DNA of 43,485 bases from Pseudomonas gregormendelii. Its GTDB lineage: Bacteria; Pseudomonadota; Gammaproteobacteria; Pseudomonadales; Pseudomonadaceae. The notes under the pieces were generated by a model. It was given only the letters and a program-made list of their open reading frames with translations, searched no databases and was not told the origin of the DNA. Shown here in pieces: positions 1-8,039 of the stretch. The stretch spans positions 1 to 43,485 of the forward strand of contig NZ_JADEVO010000045.1 of assembly GCF_017114825.1 (NCBI RefSeq), written 5' to 3'. The first letter of the stretch is position 1. Every line of letters starts with the position of its first letter. Position numbers and translations under genes: made by a program.

Positions 1-42
1 GTAGAGGTACACTTTTTCAACGCTGGCATTGGGACGCATCAT
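1..42 (-). mobile_element. tnpB: IS66-type tnpB, 5' end only
   Basis: Read on the minus strand, two adjacent ATG codons at 42-40 and 39-37 start a frame beginning MMRPNASVEKVYLY, which I recognise as the N-terminus of the IS66-family accessory protein TnpB (Orf2). An AGGAG ribosome site lies at 56-52. The gene runs off the left edge. IS66 elements usually carry a tnpA gene before tnpB, but only about 70-80 bases separate this start from the truncated LEA gene, so this element either lacks tnpA or has lost it. The element's end probably lies around 110-130, where the LEA protein stops matching its family. Family assignment rests on 14 residues and is therefore tentative. Confidence 0.6.
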
Positions 43-85
43 GGTGATGGGCTCCTGAAGAAAATCGGGAGCACAGCATCAGCCG

Positions 86-454
86 TCAGCTATCCGCTTG
101 GAATGTGGGGTTCACGGAGCGGATACGGCGTAACACCGAGAACGCCGAAACGCTGACCGGAACCGTCAGCACGGTTTCCGAAAAGCGCGGGATCGAGCCC
201 GACTGATCGCTGACTCCCGAGGCGAGCGGCTGGCCGTTGACCTCGAGGTCCAGGGCCACGCCGTTGTAATCAATGGGGGTCTCATTGGGGTTCTGCACAC
301 GGATCTTCAGCGCAAACCGTACCTCCATGTCCTGGCCCTGCAGGGGCTCGATGCCGACCACGTTGATGTTGACCGGGTCGCGATTGGGAAAGAGCGCGCA
401 GGCGCTCAGGGAGAGCATCAGCAAGGACAGGATAACGGCGTGGATACTGCGCAT
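86..454 (-). pseudogene. LEA type 2 family lipoprotein, 3' end lost at an IS junction
   Basis: The 122-residue frame starts with a lipoprotein signal peptide (MRSIHAVILSLLMLSLSAC, lipobox LSAC) and continues as a LEA14/WHy-type beta domain with the NPNETPIDYNGVALDLEVNG stretch typical of small Pseudomonas LEA2 lipoproteins. Homologues as I remember them run to roughly 155-165 residues. Here the family match ends near residue 105 (AFSVLR) and is followed by about 15 unrelated residues before the stop. The IS66-type element begins there, so I infer that the insertion removed the last third of the domain. The gene lies downstream of the permease on the same strand. LEA2 domains are associated with stress and desiccation, but the role in Pseudomonas is not known to me. 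Confidence 0.7.
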
Positions 455-511
455 GACAGGCTCTCTTCAAGTAAAGGGCTGAACCGCTGCCGACGCAGCC
501 CTCAAGCCGTG

Positions 512-1984
512 TCAGCGGTTCAACTGTGCGACCGCCGCAACGGTTACCGGTTCACCCTTGGCCGCAACATCGGGGTTTTCCATGACCTGGAGGATCGAGG
601 CTTCCGGGTCGAAATCGTCTTCTTCCAGCTCGATGAATTCTTCCGGCAGGAAGATGTTCAGCACGATAGCGCACAACGCGCCGACAGTGATCGGCGATTC
701 GAAGATGTTGTGCAGCGCCATGGGCAACTCGCGCAACACTTCGGGGACGGCCGCGACGCCCAGGCCCATGCCCAGGGAAATCGCCACGATCAACATATTG
801 CGCCGGTGCAGGCCAGCCTCGGCGAGGATCTTGATACCGGCCACCGCCACGGTTCCGAACATCACCAACTCAGCGCCGCCGAGCACTGGCTTGGGCATTA
901 ACTGCAACACCGCGCCGATCATCGGGAACAATCCGAGCACTACCAGGAGGCCGGCAATGAAAAACGCGACATAGCGGCTGGCCACGCCAGTGAGCTGAAT
1001 CACCCCGTTGTTCTGGGCGAAGGTCACCATGGGCATGCTGTTGAACACCGCGGCCATGGCCGAGTTGAGGCCATCGGCAAGCAGGCCGGACTTGATTCGC
1101 CGCATGTACACCGGGCCTTTGACCGGTTGCCGGGAAATCATCGAGTTGGCCGTGAGGTCACCGGCCGCTTCCAGCGGCGACACAAGGAAGATCACCGCCA
1201 CCGGGACGAACGCGACCCAGTCGAAATTGAAACCATATTTGAACGGCACCGGCACGCTCATCAGGGGCACGTCGGGCATGTTCGAGAAACTGACGTCACC
1301 CATCATCCAGGCCACGAAATAGCCAAGGGTCAGGCCGATGACGATGGCCCCCAGGCGCAGGAATGGCACGTCGACCCGGTTCAGCACGATGATGGTGCCC
1401 AGCACCAGAGCGGCGAGCGCCAGGTGATGGGCACCGCCCAGGTCGGTGGCGCCGAAGCCGCCAGCGATATCGGTCATCGCGACCTTGATCAGCGACAGCC
1501 CCATGAGCGTGATGATGGTGCCGGTGACCACCGGGGTGATCAGCATCCGCAGTTTGCCGATGAACTGGCTCAAAACCACTTCAATGAAGGCGGCAAAAAA
1601 GCACACGCCGAAGATCGTCGAAAGGATCTCATCGGTGCCGCCGCCACGGGCCTTGACCATGAAACCGGCGCTGAGAATCACGCTGATGAACGAGAAACTG
1701 GTGCCTTGCAGGCACAACAACCCGGAACCGATCGGCCCGAAGCGTCGCGCCTGGACGAACGTGCCGAGCCCGGAAACGAACAGCGCCATGCTGATCAGGT
1801 AGGGCACTTCGCTTTGCAGGCCCAAGGCGCTGCCCATGATCAGGGTGGGGGTGATGATGCCGACAAAACTCGCCAGAACGTGCTGCAAGGCGGCGAAGAC
1901 GGTGGCGGTGAGATGAGGGCGATCGTTGAGGCCGTAGATCAGATCGTTGTTGCGCGCAGCAGAGGCTTTTTCGGAGGCGGTCAT
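512..1984 (-). CDS. NCS2-family purine (uric acid/xanthine) permease
   Basis: This 490-residue inner-membrane protein has many hydrophobic segments and no signal peptide. It is a nucleobase:cation symporter-2 (NCS2) protein, which imports purines with protons. The family signature is visible as QNNGVIQLTG near residue 325, and the first TM region contains ALQHVLASFVGI, both close to the UacT/XanQ type. The last 40 residues are acidic (EEFIELEEDDFDPE) and cytosolic. Substrate (urate, xanthine or another purine) cannot be fixed by eye. It lies 117 bases downstream of the LysR gene on the same strand and faces away from the agmatinase gene, so all three may share control. A palindrome at 2057-2071 precedes it. 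Confidence 0.9.
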   Translation of the reverse strand: MTASEKASAARNNDLIYGLNDRPHLTATVFAALQHVLASFVGIITPTLIMGSALGLQSEVPYLISMALFVSGLGTFVQARRFGPIGSGLLCLQGTSFSFISVILSAGFMVKARGGGTDEILSTIFGVCFFAAFIEVVLSQFIGKLRMLITPVVTGTIITLMGLSLIKVAMTDIAGGFGATDLGGAHHLALAALVLGTIIVLNRVDVPFLRLGAIVIGLTLGYFVAWMMGDVSFSNMPDVPLMSVPVPFKYGFNFDWVAFVPVAVIFLVSPLEAAGDLTANSMISRQPVKGPVYMRRIKSGLLADGLNSAMAAVFNSMPMVTFAQNNGVIQLTGVASRYVAFFIAGLLVVLGLFPMIGAVLQLMPKPVLGGAELVMFGTVAVAGIKILAEAGLHRRNMLIVAISLGMGLGVAAVPEVLRELPMALHNIFESPITVGALCAIVLNIFLPEEFIELEEDDFDPEASILQVMENPDVAAKGEPVTVAAVAQLNR

Positions 1985-2054
1985 GGTGATATGCGTGCCA
2001 AAAGGCGGGCCGGGTCAGAAAATGGAGGCGCAGGATGCCAGAAAGCTGGGAAAA

Positions 2055-2073
2055 CAGTAACCAAGGGTTACAG
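2055..2073. promoter_or_regulatory. palindrome upstream of the purine permease
   Basis: GTAACC-aag-GGTTAC (2057-2071) is a perfect short palindrome about 73-88 bases upstream of the permease ATG, in the gap after the LysR stop codon. It could be an operator for the permease. No known regulator motif is recognised, and such a short dyad can arise by chance. Confidence 0.3.
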
Positions 2074-2101
2074 AAATCCTGCTGCGGCGCTGCCAGGAAC
2101 C

Positions 2102-3004
2102 TCAAGTGCCGGGCTTGAAAGCTGCCAGCAGATCCTCTTCGAACGCCTTTTGCGCATCCCCTGGCGACTGGGCGCGATGGCGGGCGAGCTGGAATGCCAC
2201 TTCGAAACGGGTTCCATCATGCTGTACCGCGCGTAACAAGCCTTTTTCCTCCCAGCTTCGGGCGTAGTGGCAGGGTAGATAACCGATATGCCGGCCCGAC
2301 AGAATGAACGCGAGCGTGCCTTCCACTTGCTCCGACCGCGCCGAACAAGGGGTCCCTTGAAAGGGGTCGTCGCGGCGCAGGAAGCGGTAGGGGTGGTCTA
2401 CGCGATCACTGGCCTGCAGCGTTTGGTCGAGCGGCGCGTCGGTGCTGAAGAGTGGGTGGCCCGGGGCGCAGTACAGCTGCTGGCTCTCCCTGAACAGTTC
2501 ACGGTAGTCAAACGCGTGCTGCGCCAGGGAGAAATAGCCGATGGCTAGATCCAGGCGTTGTTGCAACAGCAGCCTTTCCATTTCGCCGGGCATCGCGCTG
2601 ATCAGTTCGATGCGCACCGACTCGTCGCGCTGGCGAAAGCGCCGTATCGCCTCGGCCACCCGTTGCAGCACCGATTGATCGAGCGCTTCGGACAACCCGA
2701 CTCGCACTTCACCTATCAAGCGCCCGGCCACGCCATTGGATTGATGGCGGAAGGTTTCGATGGACTCGAACAGGGTGCGGATTGCGCCGAGCAGTTCCGC
2801 GCCCTTGGGCGTGACGTTAAATCCGCCTTTGCCACGACTGCATAACCGGTAGCCGAGCCGGGTTTCAAGCTTGGCCATCTGCTGACTGATGCTCGACTGG
2901 CTCAAGCCAAGTTCGCCTTGGGCGGCACTGAAACCACCGCACTCGACCACGCGTACAAACAAACGCAGAAGCTGCAGGTCCAGGTCGTGAAGTTGGCCAA
3001 GCAT
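2102..3004 (-). CDS. LysR-family transcriptional regulator, divergent from agmatinase gene
   Basis: This 300-residue LysR-type regulator has its winged HTH at the N-terminus (LRLFVRVVECGGFSAAQGEL followed by QSSISQQMAKLE) and a periplasmic-binding-like effector domain after residue 90. I place the start at the ATG at 3004; a TTG directly before it is less likely. It is transcribed away from the agmatinase gene, with a TTGG-N7-CCAA dyad in the 108-base gap. This is the usual layout for a LysR protein controlling its divergent neighbour, and the permease downstream on the same strand is a second likely target. The effector is unknown; agmatine or a purine would fit the neighbours. Confidence 0.9.
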   Translation of the reverse strand: MLGQLHDLDLQLLRLFVRVVECGGFSAAQGELGLSQSSISQQMAKLETRLGYRLCSRGKGGFNVTPKGAELLGAIRTLFESIETFRHQSNGVAGRLIGEVRVGLSEALDQSVLQRVAEAIRRFRQRDESVRIELISAMPGEMERLLLQQRLDLAIGYFSLAQHAFDYRELFRESQQLYCAPGHPLFSTDAPLDQTLQASDRVDHPYRFLRRDDPFQGTPCSARSEQVEGTLAFILSGRHIGYLPCHYARSWEEKGLLRAVQHDGTRFEVAFQLARHRAQSPGDAQKAFEEDLLAAFKPGT

Positions 3005-3040
3005 CAAACATTACTCCGTGATAATGCCAGGATAACAAAG

Positions 3041-3055
3041 TTGGTATTTTGCCAA
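3041..3055. promoter_or_regulatory. LysR-type binding dyad in the LysR/agmatinase gap
   Basis: TTGG-TATTTTG-CCAA is a perfect dyad that contains the T-N11-A core of LysR-type recognition sites. It sits 37 bases upstream of the LysR ATG (3004) and 58 bases upstream of the agmatinase ATG (3113), where it could act on both promoters. The assignment to this LysR protein is inferred from position. Confidence 0.6.
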
Positions 3056-3112
3056 TGTATCCGACCGCGCATTGTGGCGTCACTCCGTAGATGTCAAACC
3101 AAGGAATATGCG

Positions 3113-4072
3113 ATGGACGCCCCAATGCTGAACGATCAAGCCATGACCCGCGACAGCCTCTACGGTACTGCTGCGGAAAGCACCTACGCCGGCATCACCA
3201 GTTTCATGCGTCGTCGCTATAGCCGCGACCTGCGCGGAGTCGACGTGGCAGTCAGCGGCGTGCCGTTCGATACCGCAACCAGCAACCGTCCCGGTGCGCG
3301 TTTCGGTCCACGGGGCATTCGTGCAGCGTCGGCCGGGATCGCCTGGGAGCGCCACTGGCCGTGGACGTTCGATCCGTTCGACCACCTGGCGGTGGTCGAT
3401 TTCGGTGATTGCACATTCGACTATGGCGCGCCGCACTCGATACCCCACAGCATCGAGGCCCACGCGGAACATATCCTTGCGGCCGGCAGCGCGATGCTGA
3501 CCTTTGGTGGCGATCATTTCGTCACCTATCCACTGCTCAAGGCCCATGCGCGTAAACATGGCCCGCTGTCGCTCATCCATTTCGACGCCCACAGCGATAC
3601 CTGGCCGGACGAGGCGGGCAAGCGGGTCGACCATGGCACGATGTTCTGGCACGCCGCACGCGAGGGCCTGGTGGAACCGTCGCGCTCGGTGCAGATCGGC
3701 TTGCGCACGACCAATGACGATGCCATGGGCTTTGCGATACTCGATGCACGCCAGGTGCATCGACGCGGCTGCGAGTCGATCGTCGAGGCCATCCGCGCCC
3801 GGGTGGGGGATAATCCGGTGTACCTGACGTTCGATATCGACTGCCTGGATCCGGCATTCGCCCCCGGCACCGGAACCCCCGTATGTGGAGGCTTGAGCAC
3901 GGTACAGGCGCTGGAAATCCTGGGTGGTTTGCGCGGCATCAATCTGGTGGGCATGGACGTGGTGGAAGTTGCTCCGGCCTACGACAGCGCCGAGATCACT
4001 TCCCTGGCAGCAGCGACTTTGGCGATGGAAATGCTTTGCCTGTATGCGGCCAGACACAAGGTCGACCGTTGA
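3113..4072 (+). CDS. speB: agmatinase (ureohydrolase)
   Basis: This 319-residue cytosolic enzyme is predicted to hydrolyse agmatine to putrescine and urea. All binuclear manganese ligands of the ureohydrolase fold are present: GGDH (H135), DAHSD (D158, H160, D162) and DIDCLDP (D241, D243). The protein reads close to E. coli SpeB through VYLTFDIDCLDPAFAPGTG and GMDVVEVAPAYD. The ATG at 3113 is chosen because AAGGAA lies 7 bases upstream and the resulting length is normal; the open frame extends further 5' without a good start. A related guanidino-acid hydrolase cannot be excluded, since substrate specificity within the family depends on few residues. The purine permease and LysR gene lie on the opposite strand. 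Confidence 0.88.
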   Translation: MDAPMLNDQAMTRDSLYGTAAESTYAGITSFMRRRYSRDLRGVDVAVSGVPFDTATSNRPGARFGPRGIRAASAGIAWERHWPWTFDPFDHLAVVDFGDCTFDYGAPHSIPHSIEAHAEHILAAGSAMLTFGGDHFVTYPLLKAHARKHGPLSLIHFDAHSDTWPDEAGKRVDHGTMFWHAAREGLVEPSRSVQIGLRTTNDDAMGFAILDARQVHRRGCESIVEAIRARVGDNPVYLTFDIDCLDPAFAPGTGTPVCGGLSTVQALEILGGLRGINLVGMDVVEVAPAYDSAEITSLAAATLAMEMLCLYAARHKVDR

Positions 4073-4082
4073 AGCAATACCC

Positions 4083-4145
4083 TGCAGGAGCAAGGCTTGC
4101 CCGCGATGGCGATAGTGCGTTCACCAGCGCTTCGCGAGCAAGCCG
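4083..4145. repeat. degenerate REP-type palindrome after speB
   Basis: A GCAGGAGCAAGGCTTGCCCG half and a CGCGAGCAAGC half flank about 30 bases between the convergent speB and aldo/keto reductase genes. This matches the Pseudomonas REP/BIME pattern seen intact at 12259-12359 and 27948-28047, with more mismatches. It may also act as a shared transcription stop. Confidence 0.6.
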
Positions 4146-4162
4146 GTCAAACAGTGGTTCGG

Positions 4163-5215
4163 TCAGGCGACCGGAATCTTCGGCAGGTCCAGGATCCGGT
4201 CGCCGCTGAAGCGCGAAAAGGAGCCCGCCAGGGTTTCATGCGGCACGCCCTTGGGCACGTCGCTCACTTCATCCAGCCGCGCCATTTGCCCGGCATCCAA
4301 TTCCACCGCCAGCGCCCCCAGGGTCGAGTCCAGCTGTTCACGGGTACGCGAACCCAGGATCGGAATCAACGTGGTCGTCGACTGCCGGGCTTTTTCCCGC
4401 AGCCATGCGATCGCCACATGGGTCGGGCTGGCAGCCAGTTCCCCGGCTACGGCGAGCAGCGTATCGAGCAGGGCGGTCTCGCGGGCGCCTTTTTCCGCGT
4501 GGATCAGCATGCCCAACTTGGCTGCGCGGTTATCCCCGTCGCTATTGCGGTACTTGCCCGTGAGGAACCCGCCACCCAGGGGCGACCACAAGGTCGCGGC
4601 GAGGCCCAGAGCCTCGGCCATTGGCAGCTGCTCACGTTCGGCGCTGCGTTCGGCCAGGCTGTATTCGACCTGGAGTGCGACAATCGGCGCAAACCCGCGA
4701 ACCTCGGCCAGCAGATCGGCCCGGGCAATGCGCCACGCCGGGAAATTCGACAGCCCCGCGTAGTGAATCTTGCCGGCACGCACCAGGTCGTCAAAACCTC
4801 GCAGAATCTCCTCCATTGGCGTGACGCCGTCGCTCATGTGCGCCCAGAACAGGTCAAGACGATCGGTTTTGAGGCGGGTCAGGCTCTCCTCGACAGCCCG
4901 GACCATATTCTTGCGATTGTTACCCGTGTGTGAAATGCCGTCTGCCGGAGTGGTACCCAAGGTGTATTTGCTGGCGATGACAAGCCGATCCCGCTCCGGC
5001 GCGATGAACTCGCTGAGCATGCTCTCAGACTGCCCGGCCTGATAGCCATTGGCGGTATCGATGAAGTTGCCGCCGGCTTCCAGGTAGCCGTCGAAAATGC
5101 GCATGGCCTCCTCGCGCTCCGCGCCGTGACCCCAGCCCGTGCCAAAATTGCCGGCCCCCAGGGCCAGCTCCGAAACGCGCAAGCCGGTTTTACGGCCGAA
5201 TACTTTGTAGTGCAT
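4163..5215 (-). CDS. aldo/keto reductase
   Basis: This 350-residue NADPH-dependent oxidoreductase has the (beta/alpha)8 fold of the AKR superfamily. The catalytic tetrad is visible: D53 and Y58 in FIDTANGY, K83 in ASKYTLG, and H126 in DLFWAHMSD. It resembles the YajO/Tas-like group that reduces carbonyls with unknown natural substrate. It is transcribed alone. A perfect 30-bp palindrome 55-84 bases upstream of the ATG suggests control by a TetR-like repressor, but no such gene is adjacent. The start gives a normal family length. Confidence 0.9.
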   Translation of the reverse strand: MHYKVFGRKTGLRVSELALGAGNFGTGWGHGAEREEAMRIFDGYLEAGGNFIDTANGYQAGQSESMLSEFIAPERDRLVIASKYTLGTTPADGISHTGNNRKNMVRAVEESLTRLKTDRLDLFWAHMSDGVTPMEEILRGFDDLVRAGKIHYAGLSNFPAWRIARADLLAEVRGFAPIVALQVEYSLAERSAEREQLPMAEALGLAATLWSPLGGGFLTGKYRNSDGDNRAAKLGMLIHAEKGARETALLDTLLAVAGELAASPTHVAIAWLREKARQSTTTLIPILGSRTREQLDSTLGALAVELDAGQMARLDEVSDVPKGVPHETLAGSFSRFSGDRILDLPKIPVA

Positions 5216-5269
5216 GGCGGTGACTCCTGGAGCGAGCAGTGCGGCTAGACATGAATGTTGTGCGATATT

Positions 5270-5299
5270 CGGTTAATATTACGTACGTAATATTAACCG
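5270..5299. promoter_or_regulatory. 30-bp perfect palindrome, likely TetR-type operator
   Basis: The arm CGGTTAATATTACGT is followed by its exact reverse complement with no spacer, centred on TACGTA. It lies between the divergent aldo/keto reductase (ATG 5215) and zapE (ATG 5361) genes, where the reductase promoter should be. Size, symmetry and the TACGTA centre are typical of TetR/AcrR-family operators. The binding protein is inferred and not encoded nearby. Confidence 0.7.
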
Positions 5300-5360
5300 T
5301 CAAGGTATTTTTCCACTGGCTGACGGCTAGCGCCCAAGCGCTCATGGCATACTGCCGCGC

Positions 5361-6479
5361 ATGACCATCGACTCGCCGTTAAGCGCCTGGCAGCAGGCCA
5401 TCGAACAGAAAGGTTTCGTCCAGGACGAAGCCCAGGAACATGCCGTGTGGGCCCTGCAGAAATGCTACGAGGCCCTGCACGAGGGGCGTCCGGGCGTGAC
5501 CGGTGTCTATCTGTGGGGCCCCGTTGGGCGAGGCAAGACCTGGCTGATGGATCAGTTCTATCAAAGCCTGCGAGTCCCTGCCCGGCGCCAGCATTTCCAT
5601 CATTTCATGGGCTGGGTGCACCAGCGGTCATTTCAGCTGACCGGTACCGCAGACCCGCTTAAAAGCCTGGCCCGGGAACTCGCCGAAGAAGTTCGGGTGC
5701 TGTGCTTCGATGAGCTGTTCGTCAATGACATTGGCGATGCGATCATCCTCGGGCGGTTGTTCCAGGTGATGTTCGAGCAGGGCGTGGTTGTGGTGTGCAC
5801 TTCCAATCTGCCCCCTGACCAACTGTATGCCGACGGTTTCAACCGCGACCGGTTCGTGCCCGCCATCGAGGCGATCAAACAGCACATGCAGGTCATTGTA
5901 GTGGACGGCGCTGAAGACCATCGCCTGCATCCGGGCGCCGGGTTGCAGCGCTACTGGGTTGCAGAGCCCGGGCAGCCCAGTGCCTTGCACGAGGTGTTCC
6001 GGACATTGACCCTCGGCCAGTCGGTCTCCAGCGAGCCGATCGCGGTCGGTCACCGCTCGCTGCCGGTGGTACAGGCCAGCAAAAGCGTGCTCTGGTGCCG
6101 TTACGCCGACCTGTGCGAGCAACCCTTCGCCGCGATGGACTTCATGGTCCTGTGCGACACTTTCAAGGCTATCCTGTTGAGTGAAGTGCCGAACCTCAGC
6201 GCGCAAAAGCGTACCGGACGCATTGCCCGGGGCACTGAAGACGGGGTCGAGCGAGTGGCCGCTGGTGATCGCGAGTTACCTCAGTTGTCGGTGCATGATG
6301 ACGGCGTGCGTCGATTCATCGCGCTGGTCGACGAATGTTACGATCGCAAGGTGCCGCTCTACCTTGAGGCCCAGGTATCCATGGCCGAGCTTTACACTGA
6401 GGGATATCTGGAATTTCCGTTCCGCCGCACCCTCAGTCGCTTGCAGGAAATGCAGCTGCAACGTTTTGCCGAGGTCTGA
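5361..6479 (+). CDS. zapE: cell division protein ZapE (AFG1-like ATPase)
   Basis: This 372-residue P-loop ATPase belongs to the AFG1/ZapE family. Walker A is GPVGRGKT (residues 53-60), Walker B is VLCFDEL (113-119), and sensor-1-like CTSNLPP follows. In E. coli ZapE binds the FtsZ ring during late division and under stress; the Pseudomonas role is inferred from the family. The length is normal. It begins 60 bases past the palindrome and is followed at 18 bases by the DinB-fold gene, so the two are probably co-transcribed. Pseudomonads often carry more than one AFG1-like ATPase, so this may not be the main division paralogue. Confidence 0.85.
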   Translation: MTIDSPLSAWQQAIEQKGFVQDEAQEHAVWALQKCYEALHEGRPGVTGVYLWGPVGRGKTWLMDQFYQSLRVPARRQHFHHFMGWVHQRSFQLTGTADPLKSLARELAEEVRVLCFDELFVNDIGDAIILGRLFQVMFEQGVVVVCTSNLPPDQLYADGFNRDRFVPAIEAIKQHMQVIVVDGAEDHRLHPGAGLQRYWVAEPGQPSALHEVFRTLTLGQSVSSEPIAVGHRSLPVVQASKSVLWCRYADLCEQPFAAMDFMVLCDTFKAILLSEVPNLSAQKRTGRIARGTEDGVERVAAGDRELPQLSVHDDGVRRFIALVDECYDRKVPLYLEAQVSMAELYTEGYLEFPFRRTLSRLQEMQLQRFAEV

Positions 6480-6497
6480 CAACCGGGAGGCGAACCC

Positions 6498-7079
6498 ATG
6501 TCTCACACGCTGTCGCATCATCTGCTGACCATGGCTTATCAGAACGCCTGGGCCAATCATCGGCTCGCCAAAGCATGGGGGCGTTTGGCCCCTGTGGAAT
6601 TGGCGGCACCACGGGTCAGCTTCTTCCCCAGTCTCACAGCCACCTTGAATCACATCCTGACCTGCGACTGGTTCTACGTGGACGCGCTGGAGCGCGAGTT
6701 GCGCGGTGACGATCCGCATCCCGATTGCCAGGTGTTCTTCAGCCTGGATGAGCCCTGTACCACGGCTGCCGATCTGCAGCGCGAGCAGGCGCTGGTGGAC
6801 CGGCGGCTGATCGCTTATTGCGAGCAGATGCGCGATGGCGATCTGGGCAAGATCGTGACCATTGCCCGTGACACGCCGCAGCATGACTGCCGATTGCGCA
6901 TGCTCTCGCACTTGTTCGAACATCAGATTCACCATCGCGGGCAGGTCCATGCAATGCTCAGCTCAACCTCGGTGCAGCCGCCGCAGCTGGACGAGTTTTT
7001 TTGCGTGGGGGAGGCGGGCTTACGGGCTGAGGATTTTGCCGAGCTGGGATGGACCGAGGGATTGATCTGGGGGCATTGA
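6498..7079 (+). CDS. DinB/YfiT-fold family protein
   Basis: This 193-residue cytosolic four-helix-bundle protein of the DinB superfamily has the metal-binding histidines expected for the fold: H52 in LNHILTCDW and H142/H146 in EHQIHHRGQ. Family members are metal-dependent, often thiol transferases or hydrolases, but this subgroup has no known reaction. It has a GGGAGG-type ribosome site about 8 bases before the ATG and lies 18 bases after zapE. No DNA-damage role should be inferred from the name. Confidence 0.85.
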   Translation: MSHTLSHHLLTMAYQNAWANHRLAKAWGRLAPVELAAPRVSFFPSLTATLNHILTCDWFYVDALERELRGDDPHPDCQVFFSLDEPCTTAADLQREQALVDRRLIAYCEQMRDGDLGKIVTIARDTPQHDCRLRMLSHLFEHQIHHRGQVHAMLSSTSVQPPQLDEFFCVGEAGLRAEDFAELGWTEGLIWGH

Positions 7080-7192
7080 TCGGCAGGCTGGTATTCAATG
7101 CTTTGGGCGCAAAATGGGCTGCATTGCTGTTGATTTGTGATCGCGCTTGATAGATTCAGCGGCAGTTACTTCACGTGTGATCGAGGATGGAA

Positions 7193-7684
7193 ATGGAATC
7201 CGCAGAAATTCTGGTACTTCAGGCCAGCTACACCAATGCCCTGCATGCCGAGGCCATCAGCCTGGTATTGAACCACTATGCAGAAGACCCGATGGGAGGC
7301 GGACATTCGCTGCCGGTCGATGTATTGGAAAACCTTGCGGGCGAACTGGCGAAGCGGCCACACGCCTTCAGCGTCCTGGCTTTCGTCAACGGCGAGCCGG
7401 CCGGTCTGGTCAATTGCTTTGAGGGTTTTTCGACGTTTGCCTGCAAGCCGCTGGTCAATGTGCACGACGTCGCCGTCGTGAAGAAATTTCGCGGTTTGGG
7501 GTTGAGTCAGAAGATGCTGCAAAAGGTCGAGGACATCGCCCGCCAGCGTGGCTGCTGCAAGATCACCCTGGAGGTTCTGGAGGGTAACGCCATTGCCCAG
7601 GCGTCCTATGGAAAATTCGGATTTGCCGCCGGGATGTTCGATCCGGCCCACGGTCGCATGCTGTTCTGGACCAAGGCGCTGTAA
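7193..7684 (+). CDS. GNAT-family N-acetyltransferase
   Basis: This is a GNAT acetyltransferase of about 163 residues. The acetyl-CoA-binding region is seen as VHDVAVVKKFRGLGLSQKML (motif A, V-x-x-x-x-R-G-x-G-x), followed by EVLEGNAIAQASYGKFGF (motif B). I choose the second ATG (7193) because GAGG at 7183-7186 is then 6 bases upstream; an ATG at 7187 directly abuts the GAGG. The acceptor is unknown. It stands alone, 113 bases after the DinB-fold gene, and is followed by a hairpin at 7696-7724. Confidence 0.85.
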   Translation: MESAEILVLQASYTNALHAEAISLVLNHYAEDPMGGGHSLPVDVLENLAGELAKRPHAFSVLAFVNGEPAGLVNCFEGFSTFACKPLVNVHDVAVVKKFRGLGLSQKMLQKVEDIARQRGCCKITLEVLEGNAIAQASYGKFGFAAGMFDPAHGRMLFWTKAL

Positions 7685-7695
7685 GACCTGAACCA

Positions 7696-7724
7696 GGCGA
7701 GGCGGGGGAGCAGGCTCCCTCGCC
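7696..7724. terminator. REP-like hairpin between convergent genes
   Basis: GGCGAGG...GGGAGC-AG-GCTCCCTCGCC forms a GC-rich stem with a two-base bulge, 12 bases after the acetyltransferase stop and 16 bases from the stop of the small secreted protein gene on the other strand. It resembles the GGCGAGGGAGC-type Pseudomonas REP half-site. No T-run follows, so its termination activity is uncertain. Confidence 0.5.
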
Positions 7725-7739
7725 ACAGCCTTGAGCTCG

Positions 7740-7940
7740 TTATGGTTTGTAGTGCTCCGTCATTTGTGCGGTCTGATCGTCCGGAACCCGCACTTGCGGC
7801 GCTGGCTGTTGCTGATTCGCCTGCTGACTCAATCGCAAGGTCTCGTAGTAATAGCGCATGCGTTCAGCGCCGCCTTCCGCCCAGGCGGCTGTCGTGCCCA
7901 GCATCATCAAACTGGCGAGGATCAGGGTTGTAGATTTCAT
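7740..7940 (-). CDS. small secreted hypothetical protein
   Basis: This 66-residue protein starts at the ATG at 7940 with a good GGGAGG ribosome site upstream. The first 22 residues (MKSTTLILASLMMLGTTAAWAE) are a clear signal peptide cleaved after AWA. The mature part of about 45 residues is polar and glutamine-rich (QQANQQQPAPQV) with no cysteine. I recognise it only as the kind of small periplasmic hypothetical protein common in Pseudomonas. It lies between the TonB receptor gene (upstream, same strand) and the acetyltransferase. The frame extends upstream to 8003, but the extra residues do not resemble a leader. Confidence 0.7.
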   Translation of the reverse strand: MKSTTLILASLMMLGTTAAWAEGGAERMRYYYETLRLSQQANQQQPAPQVRVPDDQTAQMTEHYKP

Positions 7941-8039
7941 GGTGTGCCTCCCACTACAGGTTTCGGGTGCCCTTTCTTCCATGAAGCAATGTTGAAAGGG
8001 CATTATCCGCCGATTCCGTTAATTGAGAATTAACAGCTT

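Noticed and set aside
1127..2236. 369-codon open frame on the plus strand opposite the permease
   Set aside because: It is rich in His, Asp, Gln and Arg, a typical antisense frame of a GC-rich membrane-protein gene; the permease on the other strand is clear.
3080..4093. 337-codon frame opposite speB
   Set aside because: Antisense to a conserved enzyme with all catalytic residues; product resembles no family.
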